Positions 1 through 7,760 of a stretch of DNA of 42,618 nucleotides are shown piece after piece (the first letter of the stretch is position 1; the number at the start of each line of letters is the position of its first letter). A program made the translations under genes and the position numbers. Source of the DNA: Hylemonella sp. UBA6679 (GTDB lineage: Bacteria > Pseudomonadota > Gammaproteobacteria > Burkholderiales > Burkholderiaceae_C). The notes below the pieces were generated by a model. The model did not search any database. It saw only the letters and a program-made list of their open reading frames with translations, and was not told the DNA's origin. The stretch covers positions 1 through 42,618 of the forward strand of contig DKJZ01000100.1 of NCBI GenBank assembly GCA_002454975.1, in the 5' to 3' direction.

Positions 1-2
1 AC

Positions 3-206
3 ACAGAACGACGAGGGGCCGAAAAATCCCGTGTGGTGTTGGATCACCAGCGCATTGAGCTGGTGAAAATGGACGCCATGGTCATGCCCTTCAAGGTCTT
101 GCCTGGCGTCAAACTCGAGGGCTTCAAGCCTGGCGACAAAGTGCGCTTCATGGTCGAGCTGCAAAACGACCACCTGGTCATTGATGCCATGGAGAAAACC
201 CCATGA
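3..206 (+). CDS. CusF-like periplasmic copper-binding protein (3' end only)
   Basis: The window opens inside this gene; the visible 67 codons end at TGA 204-206. The residues resemble the small OB-fold of CusF, the periplasmic copper chaperone of Cus-type efflux: a VVLDHQRIELVKMDAM strand, then MPFKV, then the typical GFKPGDKVRFMVE strand. The copper-site Met/Trp region of CusF corresponds to DAMVMPF here; two Met are visible but the usual Trp is not, so copper binding is inferred. It could equally be the CusF-like tail of a longer CusB-type adaptor, because the 5' end lies outside the window. Its stop overlaps the next start (ATGA), so it is translationally coupled to the unknown exported protein that follows. 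Confidence 0.7.
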   Translation, partial: TERRGAEKSRVVLDHQRIELVKMDAMVMPFKVLPGVKLEGFKPGDKVRFMVELQNDHLVIDAMEKTP

Positions 207-934
207 CCGCACCCACCTCAAGAGCGCTAAGTTCCCCAGGTGCCCTCTGGCCACAAGGCCTGCGTCGCGCGCTCAAGCCATGGGGTGCTTTGGCCTCAGC
301 CTTGGCCCTGGCGAGTCTGGTGAGCTTAGCCAGTGTGGGCACCGCGCAAGCTGCGCCCATGGGCTTCAAAGACAGCTGGATGGTCATGGGTGAGTACGGC
401 AGCACGCGGCAGGAGGTGTCGGCCAACTACGCGATCACGCCACGTTGGGCCTTGGGGGCTGGCAGCACCTTTTTGCGCTCTGACGACACAACCGTTTCCC
501 GCACTTTGAGCGAGGCCACGGCCACGCACCTGGCCAAGCGCTGGAACATGCCCGAGGCACAAGCCAATGTGTGGCTGCTGGGCAGTGTGGGCAGCGTGAG
601 TGGCAACGACTTTAGCGGCAGTCGCACGCTGGTCACGCCGGGCTTTCAGCTCGACTACGAAACCACGCGCGTGTACGCCGCCATGACTGCACGCCTGCAC
701 CGCGCCGAAGGTTTGAACCACGACACGCTGTCGGTACGCACCGGCTTTTCTTTGTACGAAGCCGACTACGACGAACCCCAGCCTTGGCTGATTTGGGAGG
801 CACGCCGCGTCAACGGCCTGAGCGATGCCACCGAGGTCATGCCCATGCTGCGTGTGATTCACAAACGCTATTTTCTCGAGCTCGGTGTGAACCAAAAAAA
901 CGAAGTTCGCACCAACCTCATGCTTAACTTTTAA
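203..934 (+). CDS. Unknown exported protein in a metal-handling operon
   Basis: The 243-aa product starts on the ATGA overlap with the preceding CusF-like gene. A long basic N-terminus and a hydrophobic stretch (about residues 30-50) end in AQA-AP, a plausible signal peptidase I site at about residue 51. The rest alternates short aromatic and polar strands (WALGAGSTFL, TRVYAAMTARL, YFLELGVNQ) and finishes with NLMLNF, a C-terminal Phe as often seen in outer-membrane beta-barrels. I do not recognise the family; a small outer-membrane barrel is inference from the strand pattern and terminal Phe. Its position between a CusF-like and an HMA protein suggests a role in metal response or export. Confidence 0.75.
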   Translation: MTAPTSRALSSPGALWPQGLRRALKPWGALASALALASLVSLASVGTAQAAPMGFKDSWMVMGEYGSTRQEVSANYAITPRWALGAGSTFLRSDDTTVSRTLSEATATHLAKRWNMPEAQANVWLLGSVGSVSGNDFSGSRTLVTPGFQLDYETTRVYAAMTARLHRAEGLNHDTLSVRTGFSLYEADYDEPQPWLIWEARRVNGLSDATEVMPMLRVIHKRYFLELGVNQKNEVRTNLMLNF

Positions 935-943
935 GGATTCCTC

Positions 944-1279
944 ATGAAAAAACGACTTACCCTCTCCGCTCTGGTGCTCTCAGCCCTCATCCCTTTGCAC
1001 GCGGCGGCGGCCACCAGCATCAAGGCCACGGTCAACGGCATGGTGTGTGCGTTTTGTGCGCAAGGCATCGAAAAGCGCTTGGGCAAGCTCGACGCCGCGC
1101 AAACCGTGTTTGTCGACCTCAAGCGCAAAACGGTGGCGGTGCAGATCAAAGACGGGCAAAGCCTGGACGAGAAAGCCATTGCGCATGAAATCACCGAGGC
1201 GGGTTACGACGTGGTCAAGCTCGAGCGCGTGAGCCTGTCGGTCGATGAGATCAAAGCCCAGCTCAGGTCCGTCAAATGA
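944..1279 (+). CDS. Periplasmic heavy-metal-associated (HMA, MerP-like) protein
   Basis: The 111-aa protein has a signal peptide (MKKRLTLSALVLSALIPLHA, cleavage after AAA) followed by one HMA ferredoxin-like domain. The metal-binding loop reads GMVCAFCAQGIEKRL, with Cys35 and Cys38 forming the CxxC pair. HMA domains pass Cu(I) or Hg(II) between proteins; being exported, this one should act in the periplasm as MerP does. An AAGGA Shine-Dalgarno lies about 7 nt before the ATG. The stop overlaps the next gene (ATGA), which encodes a MerT-like membrane protein, so the two probably form a chaperone-transporter pair. Whether the metal is copper or mercury cannot be told; the CusF-like neighbour favours copper. 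Confidence 0.85.
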   Translation: MKKRLTLSALVLSALIPLHAAAATSIKATVNGMVCAFCAQGIEKRLGKLDAAQTVFVDLKRKTVAVQIKDGQSLDEKAIAHEITEAGYDVVKLERVSLSVDEIKAQLRSVK

Positions 1280-1680
1280 GCAAAGCCCCTTCAGACCTTA
1301 CCGCACCCATGAGCCAAGGCCTGTGGGCCTCGGTGCTGAGCTTGTTTGCCAGCTCCAGCACCCTGATTTGCTGCGCCTTGCCGGCCCTGCTGGTGACCCT
1401 GGGCGCTGGGGCAGCGCTCTCTAGCTTGGTGACGGTGTTTCCGCAGCTGGTGTGGTTGAGCGAGCACAAAGAAGCGTTGTTTGTGTTGGCCGGCACCCTG
1501 CTCACTTTGAGCGGTGTGCTGCAGTGGCGCAACCGCAGCGCGCCTTGCCCCATCGACCCGGCCCTGCGCCAAGCCTGCCTGCGCACCCGCGCCTGGTCGG
1601 CGCGTGTGTACGGCTTTAGCGTCCTGCTCTATCTGGTGGGTGGGTGGTTTGCGTTTGTGGCGCCTTGGTTGGCGGATTGA
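1276..1680 (+). CDS. MerT-like small membrane metal transporter
   Basis: The 134-aa protein has three or four hydrophobic segments (about residues 15-45, 58-80 and 112-132). The first carries a vicinal cysteine pair, TLICCALPALLVTLGAG, as in the first helix of MerT/MerF. A second pair, in a loop, reads PCPIDPALRQAC, comparable to the cytoplasmic Cys pair of MerT. MerT takes metal from a periplasmic MerP and moves it across the inner membrane; the HMA protein encoded immediately upstream with a 4-nt overlap fits that partner role. No merR, merA or obvious mer operator is visible, so the substrate is uncertain. Copper is possible given the CusF-like gene at the start of the window. Confidence 0.72.
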   Translation: MSKAPSDLTAPMSQGLWASVLSLFASSSTLICCALPALLVTLGAGAALSSLVTVFPQLVWLSEHKEALFVLAGTLLTLSGVLQWRNRSAPCPIDPALRQACLRTRAWSARVYGFSVLLYLVGGWFAFVAPWLAD

Positions 1681-1709
1681 AGCGTAGCCGCAGGCTGGAT
1701 CTGACGGGT

Positions 1710-1967
1710 TCAGCCAAATTTAAGCTTCATCACCAAAATCGTCAGCGCCAGTACCAAGGTGATGGCGTTGGCGATGATGATGGGCCAGGCGCCCAGCAGC
1801 AGGCCGTAGACCAGCCACAGCGTCACGCCCAAGGTGAAGGCGCTGTACATGCTCAGGGAGATGCCGCTCACGTCGCGGGTTTTGAAGGTGTGCCAAGCCT
1901 GCGGCACAAAGCTCAGGGTGGTGAGCACCGCTGCGGTACTGCCGATGATTTCAACCAGCCAGCTCAT
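1710..1967 (-). CDS. SemiSWEET sugar transporter (PQ-loop family)
   Basis: The 85-aa protein is one three-helix half-transporter. The first helix contains the PQ motif (TLSFVPQAWHTFKTRDVSGIS), the second runs through LSMYSAFTLGVTLWLVYGLL and the third through IIIANAITLVLALTILVMKL. Length and pattern match bacterial SemiSWEETs, which dimerise in the inner membrane to form a sugar uniporter. The start codon overlaps the stop of the upstream dacB-like gene (4 nt), so the two are co-translated, though no functional link is obvious. Substrate cannot be inferred. Confidence 0.85.
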   Translation of the reverse strand: MSWLVEIIGSTAAVLTTLSFVPQAWHTFKTRDVSGISLSMYSAFTLGVTLWLVYGLLLGAWPIIIANAITLVLALTILVMKLKFG

Positions 1968-3472
1968 TGGTCTTTGGCTGTCCAGGTGACCAAGGCGTCG
2001 ACCGCGCTGCGCGCAGCGTTGGCGTTGGGGTGGTTGATGATGACAGCCAGCGCGTAGCGTGTGCCGCTGTGGCCGTGCACCACGCCAGCCACGCTCACCA
2101 CGTCACGCAGGCTGCCGCTTTTGAGATGGGCCGCGCCCGGGTTCACGCCCATGCGCTTGAGGGTGCCGTCCACCCCGCTGATGGGCAGCGAGGCCAGCCA
2201 GTCGGGCATGGTCGCACCCTTGTAGCCGTGGTGCAGCAAGCGCCCCAGGGCCTGCGCGCTGATGCGTTCTTGTCGCGACAGGCCCGAGCCGTTGTCGATC
2301 AGCGGGGCGTCATCGCCGATGCGTTTGCGCCACCAGCTGTGGATGGCCTCGCGCGAGCCGGCCATGCTCGCTGGCTTGGCCGCATTCAGGCTCAGCGTCA
2401 AAAAGAGTTGCTGCGCCATCACGTTGTTGCTGAACTTGTTGATGTCGCGGATGACCTCGGCCAGTGGCGGCGACACGCTTTCAAACGTGGCGGGCAGATC
2501 GGTGGGTACTTGCCCGTCGCGCACGCTGCCGCTGAGCTGGCCGCCCATGCTGCGCCACAAGCCCTCGATGCTGCGCGCGGCAAAGCTGGCTGGCTCGGGG
2601 TAGGCCACCGACCACACCCGCTCGCCACAGCCTGCCGGGTAGCGCCCAGCAAAACGGATCAACCCCGCCTGAAAATCTGCCTTGAGCGCAGCGCGGTAAT
2701 CGTCGCACTCGGTGCCGGCCTGGGCGCGGCTGAGCAAACCCGCGCTGGCACTGCGCGCAGGCTCCAGGCCCACCGTGATGGGCACCTGCACGTTGGCCAG
2801 CGGCGGGTCGATGTGCACGCGCGCCAAGCCTTGGGCGCGGTCGGGGGTGAAGGTCAGCACCAGAGATTTGTAATTGATCAGCAGCGCCTCGGGCGTGGCG
2901 TTGTAGGGGCGCAAGCGTTCGCCGTCAAACTCGCCGGGGTCGGAGGTGCTGGGCTCAAAGGCGCTGCGATCGAGCACGATGTCGCCCTGAATCTGCGTGA
3001 TGCCCAGGCTCTGCACCCGGCGCAGCATGAGCCACACGCGCTCCATCACCAGCTTGGGGTCGCCCGAGCCTTTGATCCACAGGTTGCCGTGCAGCACGCC
3101 GTCGCGCACGCGCCCTTGCACGTACACCGGCGTGTTCCAGGTGTAGGTGGGCCCCAGCAGCTCAAGTGCAGCCAGGGTGGTCACCAGTTTCATGACCGAG
3201 GCGGGGTTGCGCTGCTCTTGGCTGAGATGGTTCAAGCGCGGCGTGCTTGCCAGCGGGTTTTTTTGCACGTCCATGACCCACACGCTCAGGGCTTCAGGCG
3301 GCACTTGCGCGCGCAGCAAAGCGGCCAGCACTTCTTTGGGCAGACCTTGGGCCAAGGCGGGCGGGGTGGCCAGCACGCCCATTACGCCCAACACGCCCAG
3401 TACGTCCATGGCCAGGCCAAACAGAACCAGCGCCTGCGCGCGGACAAAACGGAGCTTGATGTGGGCCAACAT
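1964..3472 (-). CDS. dacB: D-alanyl-D-alanine carboxypeptidase/endopeptidase (PBP4, DacB type)
   Basis: This 502-aa class C low-molecular-mass penicillin-binding protein trims peptidoglycan cross-links in the periplasm. A signal sequence ends around ALA-QG (residue 42). The serine-protease motifs are all visible: SxxK as SVMK (residues 92-95), SxN as SNN (348-350) and KTG as KSG (451-453), plus the conserved DNGSGLSR stretch near 393-400. The long insert between SxxK and SNN is typical of the PBP4/DacB (S13) family. The SemiSWEET gene follows with a 4-nt overlap. The next gene, an EamA transporter, is divergent. Confidence 0.9.
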   Translation of the reverse strand: MLAHIKLRFVRAQALVLFGLAMDVLGVLGVMGVLATPPALAQGLPKEVLAALLRAQVPPEALSVWVMDVQKNPLASTPRLNHLSQEQRNPASVMKLVTTLAALELLGPTYTWNTPVYVQGRVRDGVLHGNLWIKGSGDPKLVMERVWLMLRRVQSLGITQIQGDIVLDRSAFEPSTSDPGEFDGERLRPYNATPEALLINYKSLVLTFTPDRAQGLARVHIDPPLANVQVPITVGLEPARSASAGLLSRAQAGTECDDYRAALKADFQAGLIRFAGRYPAGCGERVWSVAYPEPASFAARSIEGLWRSMGGQLSGSVRDGQVPTDLPATFESVSPPLAEVIRDINKFSNNVMAQQLFLTLSLNAAKPASMAGSREAIHSWWRKRIGDDAPLIDNGSGLSRQERISAQALGRLLHHGYKGATMPDWLASLPISGVDGTLKRMGVNPGAAHLKSGSLRDVVSVAGVVHGHSGTRYALAVIINHPNANAARSAVDALVTWTAKDQ

Positions 3473-3553
3473 AGCTGCATGCTAAATCAAGGCCGAGACA
3501 GTGCCGCGCGGATGAGGGCCGCCAACACCCCTTGAGGCGCCGATAATGGGAGG

Positions 3554-4573
3554 ATGCTCCCCAACCAGCGCCCCTCCAGTGCCTCTGTGCCGCTCTCGCC
3601 GCGGGTCATTGGCTTGACTTCGGCCGTGATCACTGTGGCCATTTGGGCCGCGTTCATTGTGATTGCGCGCGCCTCGGCCAAAGGCGCGTTGTCGCCGTTT
3701 GACATCGCGCTGGCCCGCATCATCGGTGCGAGTGCGGTGCTGATCCCGCTGGCGGCTTGGTGGATGCGCCAGGCTGCGCGCAACCACACCGCGCAGTCGT
3801 CGTCGTTTTTTGGGCTCTCGCCGCTGAGTTTTCGCATCACCGCGCTGTGCGGGTTTTTCGGGGGCTTTTTGTACGCGGGCTTGTCGTATGCGGGTTTCTT
3901 TTTTGCCCCAGCCGCCCACGCCTCGGTGCTGATGCCAGGCAGCTTGCCGCTGTGGACCAGCCTCTTGGCGGTGTTCATCCTCAAAGACCACATCAGCCCT
4001 AAGCGGGCTTTGGGGCTGCTGTTCATTGTGTGCGGCGACCTGCTGGTGGGCGGGGCCAGCCTGCTCAAGGCCTTTGATGGCGGCGATGTGTGGAAGGGCG
4101 ATGTGCTGTTCATGGGCGCGTCGCTGTGCTGGTCGATTTACAGCGTGCTGGTGCGGCGTTTTGCCCTTGACCCGGTGCGCGCTACGGCGGCCATCACGGT
4201 GTTTGCGCTCTTCAGTTATGTGCCGGTTTACGGCTTGCTGCTGCTGAGCGAGGTCATGCACAGCCAGCTGGCCAGCGCGCCGTGGGGGCAAATTGTTTTT
4301 CAGGCGCTGTTTCAGGGCGTGGGTTCGGTGGTGATTTCAGGCATCACCTTCACGCAAATGATTCGCTACTACGGCCCCGTGCGCTCCACCATGATCACCG
4401 CGCTGGTGCCTGGTCTGTCGGCCTTGGGTGCGGTGGTGTTTTTGGGCGAGCCCTTGGGCTGGAACCTGGTGCTGGGCCTGGTCTGCGTGACCCTGGGCAT
4501 TGTCTTTGGCGTGCAGCGTGCTGCTATAAAAAAAGAAGCATCCCTACCAGCAAACACCAAGGCTGGTGCTTGA
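3554..4573 (+). CDS. EamA/DMT-family transporter (first of three)
   Basis: The 339-aa polytopic membrane protein has about ten hydrophobic helices arranged as two EamA repeats; the first starts near TSAVITVAIWAAFIVIARAS and the second near GDVLFMGASLCWSIYSVLV. EamA proteins are drug/metabolite-type exporters of small organic solutes; the substrate cannot be read from sequence. A GGGAGG Shine-Dalgarno lies just before the ATG. It ends 7 bp before the tsaB start, so it may read through into that operon. Two more EamA genes occur later (7761-8660 and 11021-11983). Confidence 0.85.
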   Translation: MLPNQRPSSASVPLSPRVIGLTSAVITVAIWAAFIVIARASAKGALSPFDIALARIIGASAVLIPLAAWWMRQAARNHTAQSSSFFGLSPLSFRITALCGFFGGFLYAGLSYAGFFFAPAAHASVLMPGSLPLWTSLLAVFILKDHISPKRALGLLFIVCGDLLVGGASLLKAFDGGDVWKGDVLFMGASLCWSIYSVLVRRFALDPVRATAAITVFALFSYVPVYGLLLLSEVMHSQLASAPWGQIVFQALFQGVGSVVISGITFTQMIRYYGPVRSTMITALVPGLSALGAVVFLGEPLGWNLVLGLVCVTLGIVFGVQRAAIKKEASLPANTKAGA

Positions 4574-4580
4574 TTTGACC

Positions 4581-5318
4581 ATGAAACTTTTAACGCAACC
4601 CATCTTGGTCATGGACACCAGCACCGAGCTGATGTCGGTGGCTTTGCAACACGGCGAGCAGGTGCTGCGTTGGGACGGCCCGGGCGGCGCGCAGTCCTCC
4701 GCCCACCTCATTCCGGCCATTCAGGGCCTGATGGCGCAAGCCGGTCTGGCGTTTGCCGACCTGGGCTGCATCGCCTTTGGCCAGGGGCCGGGCTCGTTCA
4801 CGGGTTTGCGCACGGCGTGCTCGGTGGCGCAGGGCCTGGGCTTTGCAGCGGGTGTGCCCTTGGTGCCGGTTGACACCTTGATGACGGTGGCCGAGGCCGC
4901 CCGCGCAGCCCATGCCCCCGGCGCGCAGCGCTGGCGCGTGTGGGCGCTGCTCGATGCGCGCATGGACGAGGTGTACGCCTGCGCCTTTGACCACGACCCC
5001 CTCGGCGGCTGGCAAGCCAGCAGCGAGGCCTTGCTCATCCGCCCCGAGGCGCTGGCTGCACCCATGCACGAAGCCGGGCCGGTGGACGCGCTGTGTGGCA
5101 ACGCGTTTGCCGCCTATGGCGAACGCTTGCCCCTGCCTAACTTGCCGCGTTTGCCCGCTTTGCCCACAGCGCAGGCCATGCTCGCGCTGGTGCCTGAGTT
5201 GCTCAAGCGCGGCCTGGCTGTGCCGCCCGAGCAGGCCATGCCCCGCTACGTGCGAAACAAGGTGGCGCAAACCACCGCCGAGCGCGAGGCCCACAAACGC
5301 GCAACGCAGACGGCATGA
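4581..5318 (+). CDS. tsaB: tRNA threonylcarbamoyladenosine biosynthesis protein TsaB
   Basis: The 245-aa ASKHA-fold protein is the scaffold partner of TsaD in making t6A37 on ANN-decoding tRNAs. Visible marks are the N-terminal ILVMDTSTELMSVAL strand (the DTS motif) and the signature GQGPGSFTGLRTACSVAQGL. I place the start at the ATG at 4581 (MKLLTQ) rather than an in-frame TTG at 4566 that overlaps the EamA gene. Its stop overlaps the rimI start by 4 nt, the usual tsaB-rimI pairing. Confidence 0.93.
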   Translation: MKLLTQPILVMDTSTELMSVALQHGEQVLRWDGPGGAQSSAHLIPAIQGLMAQAGLAFADLGCIAFGQGPGSFTGLRTACSVAQGLGFAAGVPLVPVDTLMTVAEAARAAHAPGAQRWRVWALLDARMDEVYACAFDHDPLGGWQASSEALLIRPEALAAPMHEAGPVDALCGNAFAAYGERLPLPNLPRLPALPTAQAMLALVPELLKRGLAVPPEQAMPRYVRNKVAQTTAEREAHKRATQTA

Positions 5319-5854
5319 GCCAAGCCGCCCGCCTCAACCTGGCGCAAGACGCCCCCATGCCCGAGGTGCGCCTGCAGGCCATGGCCTTGGAGCATTTGAA
5401 CGAGGTGCTGCACATCGAGCAGCGCACCTACCCACACCCGTGGAGCCGCGGTAACTTTGCCGATGCCATCCGCGCCGGTTACGCCGGGCAGATGCTCATG
5501 GGTGGCGACCAGCTGCTGGGCTACATGGTGGCCATGCTGGGCTTTGAAGAGGTGCACCTGCTCAACATCACCGTTTCGCCTGACCACCAAGGCCAGGGCT
5601 GGGGCCGCTTGATGCTCGAGGCGCTGGCCATCTGGTCGCGCGGGCAGGGCGCGCACAGCTTGTGGCTGGAGGTCAGACTAAGCAATGCGCGGGCCATTCG
5701 CGTGTACGAGGCGCATGGTTACCAGCGCGTGGGCGTGCGCCAGGGCTACTACCCTGACGGGCACGGCCGGCGCGAAGACGCGGTGGTCATGAGCCTGCAG
5801 CTGGGCGAGGCGGCCCCACAGCCTGGCGCGCCCTCGGTCACAATCACGCCATGA
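5315..5854 (+). CDS. rimI: Ribosomal protein alanine N-acetyltransferase RimI
   Basis: The 179-aa GNAT-family acetyltransferase probably modifies the N-terminal alanine of ribosomal protein S18. The acetyl-CoA binding motif A is VSPDHQGQGWGRLMLEAL, and the following LEVRLSNARAIRVYEAHGY is the conserved motif B region with the catalytic-tyrosine area. The C-terminal 25 residues (GEAAPQPGAPSVTITP end) exceed the usual RimI length and look like an unstructured tail. It is coupled by 4-nt overlaps to tsaB upstream and to the uracil-DNA glycosylase downstream. Confidence 0.92.
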   Translation: MSQAARLNLAQDAPMPEVRLQAMALEHLNEVLHIEQRTYPHPWSRGNFADAIRAGYAGQMLMGGDQLLGYMVAMLGFEEVHLLNITVSPDHQGQGWGRLMLEALAIWSRGQGAHSLWLEVRLSNARAIRVYEAHGYQRVGVRQGYYPDGHGRREDAVVMSLQLGEAAPQPGAPSVTITP

Positions 5855-6771
5855 GTTTGAACCTGGATGCGCGTCAACGCGCCATGCTGCTGGAAATGGG
5901 GGTGCGCGTGTGGCAACCCCAGCCCGGCGTGCCCGAGCTCATGCCGGTGCCAGACCAGCCCGAGGGTTTGGCGCACCTGCCAACCGCCAGCACCGCATTG
6001 CCGCACGTCGCCGCACAAGCAGCACTTACCGCGCCCGTGCCAGCACCTGCACTCGCACTTGCAACTCCACAGGCCTCAGAAGCCCCTACAACAACCCCTG
6101 CAACATCAGCCCCTGCAGCCCAACCACCCTCGATCCCCCTCGTTGCGCGCGCCATGCCTGCCAGCCCCGCCAGCGAATTGGATTGGGTGGATTTGCAAGC
6201 CGCGGTGGCGGGCTGCCAGGCCTGCGGTTTGTGCGCCACGCGCCAGCATGCGGTGTTTGGCACGGGTGGTGCGCAGGCGCGTTGGCTGGTGGTGGGCGAA
6301 GCGCCTGGCGAGCAAGAAGACCTGCAGGGGCAGCCCTTTGTGGGGCCGGCTGGCAAGCTGCTCGACAACATGCTCTCAGCCGTTGGCTTGAGCCGCAGCA
6401 GCCCGCAGGTGTTCATCACCAACGCGCTCAAGTGCCGCCCGCCGGCCAACCGCAACCCGCAGCCCGAGGAAATGGCGCAGTGCGCGCCTTACCTGCGCCG
6501 CCAAATTGAGCTTGTTGCGCCCGATGTCATCTTGGCGCTGGGCCGTTTTGCCGCGCAAAGCCTGCTGCAAGACAGCGTGCCCGAGGTGGCCACCACGCCT
6601 TTGGGCAAGCTGCGTGGGCAGCTCCACAGCTACCGCCACCACAACCTCACCATCCCGGTGGTGGTGAGCTACCACCCGGCCTACCTCTTGCGCGCCCCCG
6701 CCGACAAGGCCAAGGCCTGGGCCGACCTGTGCCTGGCCCTGGCCACCGCCCCGGTGGCAGCAAGCGCCTAA
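5851..6771 (+). CDS. Family 4 uracil-DNA glycosylase (Fe-S) with long N-terminal linker
   Basis: The 306-aa protein carries the family-4 UDG domain in its C-terminal two thirds. This enzyme removes uracil from DNA in base-excision repair. Four candidate 4Fe-4S cysteines are visible: CQACGLC in the first motif, then Cys in NALKCRPP and in EEMAQCAPYL. The active-site motif GEAPGEQEDLQGQPFVG and the late motif VVSYHPAYLLR (His of the second catalytic motif) are intact. Residues about 30-110 form an Ala/Pro/Thr-rich low-complexity linker preceded by a short conserved-looking N-terminus (LDARQRAMLLEMGV), making it longer than minimal thermophile enzymes. It is the third gene of the coupled tsaB-rimI-UDG set. 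Confidence 0.9.
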   Translation: MSLNLDARQRAMLLEMGVRVWQPQPGVPELMPVPDQPEGLAHLPTASTALPHVAAQAALTAPVPAPALALATPQASEAPTTTPATSAPAAQPPSIPLVARAMPASPASELDWVDLQAAVAGCQACGLCATRQHAVFGTGGAQARWLVVGEAPGEQEDLQGQPFVGPAGKLLDNMLSAVGLSRSSPQVFITNALKCRPPANRNPQPEEMAQCAPYLRRQIELVAPDVILALGRFAAQSLLQDSVPEVATTPLGKLRGQLHSYRHHNLTIPVVVSYHPAYLLRAPADKAKAWADLCLALATAPVAASA

Positions 6772-6795
6772 CTTTTTTGACTTTTCAAGCCCACC

Positions 6796-7242
6796 ATGAT
6801 GTCCAAACTCCAACGCCCCTTGCTCGTGACCTTGCTGCTCATCGTGCTGGCCCCTTTCATCTGGACCTGGCTGGCCATGCATTGGTCGTACGCCGATGGC
6901 GAGCGCGCCGGCTACGTGCAAAAGCTCTCGCGCAAGGGCTGGCTGTGCAAAACCTGGGAGGGTGAAATGGCCATGGTGACCATGCCTGGCGCCATCCCCG
7001 ACAAGTTTGAATTCACCGTGCGCGACGACGCGGTGGCCGCCAAAATCAACCAGCTTGCCGGCAAGCGCGTGGTCATCATGTACAGCCAGCACAAGCTGTT
7101 GCCCACCTCGTGCTCGGGCGAGACCGAGTATTTTGTGAGCGACATCCGCGAGGTCGAGCCCTTGCCCGCGGTGGTGGCGCCCGGCATCGCTGCCGAGCCA
7201 GCCCCCAGCCCCGCTCCCCTGGGCACGCCGGCCAAGCCATGA
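6796..7242 (+). CDS. Conserved membrane-anchored protein of unknown function
   Basis: The 148-aa protein has one N-terminal transmembrane segment (about residues 8-27, LLVTLLLIVLAPFIWTWLAM). The remainder is a small soluble domain, probably periplasmic, with motifs WLCKTWEGEMAMV and QHKLLPTSCSGETEYFV. Two Cys (in WLCKTW and TSCSGE) could form a disulfide. The C-terminal 30 residues are Pro/Ala-rich. I do not recognise a named family. Two ATGs are adjacent (6796 and 6799). It lies 24 bp after the UDG gene, and its stop overlaps the MarR start by 4 nt, so it is probably co-expressed with both. Confidence 0.8.
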   Translation: MMSKLQRPLLVTLLLIVLAPFIWTWLAMHWSYADGERAGYVQKLSRKGWLCKTWEGEMAMVTMPGAIPDKFEFTVRDDAVAAKINQLAGKRVVIMYSQHKLLPTSCSGETEYFVSDIREVEPLPAVVAPGIAAEPAPSPAPLGTPAKP

Positions 7243-7745
7243 GCACCCCGCTGCCACACAGCAGCCCCCTTAAACTGGTGGAAGAAACCGGCCACCTGCT
7301 GCGCCGCGCGCAGCAAATTGCGGTGGCTAAGTTTCATGAGGTGCATGGCCGGCATGTCACGCCCATTCAGTATGCGATTTTGCGCACCCTGGCTGACCAC
7401 CCTGGCATCGACCAGGTGACGCTGGCCCAACTCATTGCGCTGGACACCTCCACCACGGCCGATACCGCCACGCGCTTGGAGGCCAAGGGGTGGGTGCTGC
7501 GCGAGGTCATGCCCCGGCGCCAGCGCAGCCTCTCGCTCACCCCTGAGGGCGAAGACGTGCTGCGCGAGCTCGCACTGGGCGCCCAGGTGATGCAGCGCGC
7601 GCTGCTGAGCCACTTCAACGCGCAAGAACAAACAGATTTTTTACGGCTCATGCGCAAGTTTGTGCACTTGCATGACCGTCCCCAAGAACGTGACCAAGAG
7701 CCTGATCAGGAACGCGGTCAAGTCCCAGACGCTCCGCGCATTTAA
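7239..7745 (+). CDS. MarR-family transcriptional regulator
   Basis: The 168-aa winged-helix regulator starts at the ATG overlapping the upstream stop (ATGA); the frame also runs open further upstream, but coupling and similarity favour this start. The HTH and wing region is recognisable: YAILRTLADHPGIDQVTLAQLIALDTSTTADTATRLEAKGWV followed by a basic wing (MPRRQRSLSLTPEG). MarR proteins are dimeric repressors that respond to small phenolic or oxidant ligands. The C-terminus is a charged tail (repeats of RPQERDQEPDQERG) beyond the normal fold. The convergent EamA transporter at 7761-8660 is a possible target, but no operator was identified. Confidence 0.88.
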   Translation: MSTPLPHSSPLKLVEETGHLLRRAQQIAVAKFHEVHGRHVTPIQYAILRTLADHPGIDQVTLAQLIALDTSTTADTATRLEAKGWVLREVMPRRQRSLSLTPEGEDVLRELALGAQVMQRALLSHFNAQEQTDFLRLMRKFVHLHDRPQERDQEPDQERGQVPDAPRI

Positions 7746-7760
7746 GCGCTTTTAAGCAGC

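Noticed and set aside
1967..3535. A 522-codon open frame on the plus strand opposite dacB
   Set aside because: Its translation is His/Ala/Gly-rich with no motifs and it is antisense to a protein with all three PBP motifs; it is a by-product of GC-rich codon bias.
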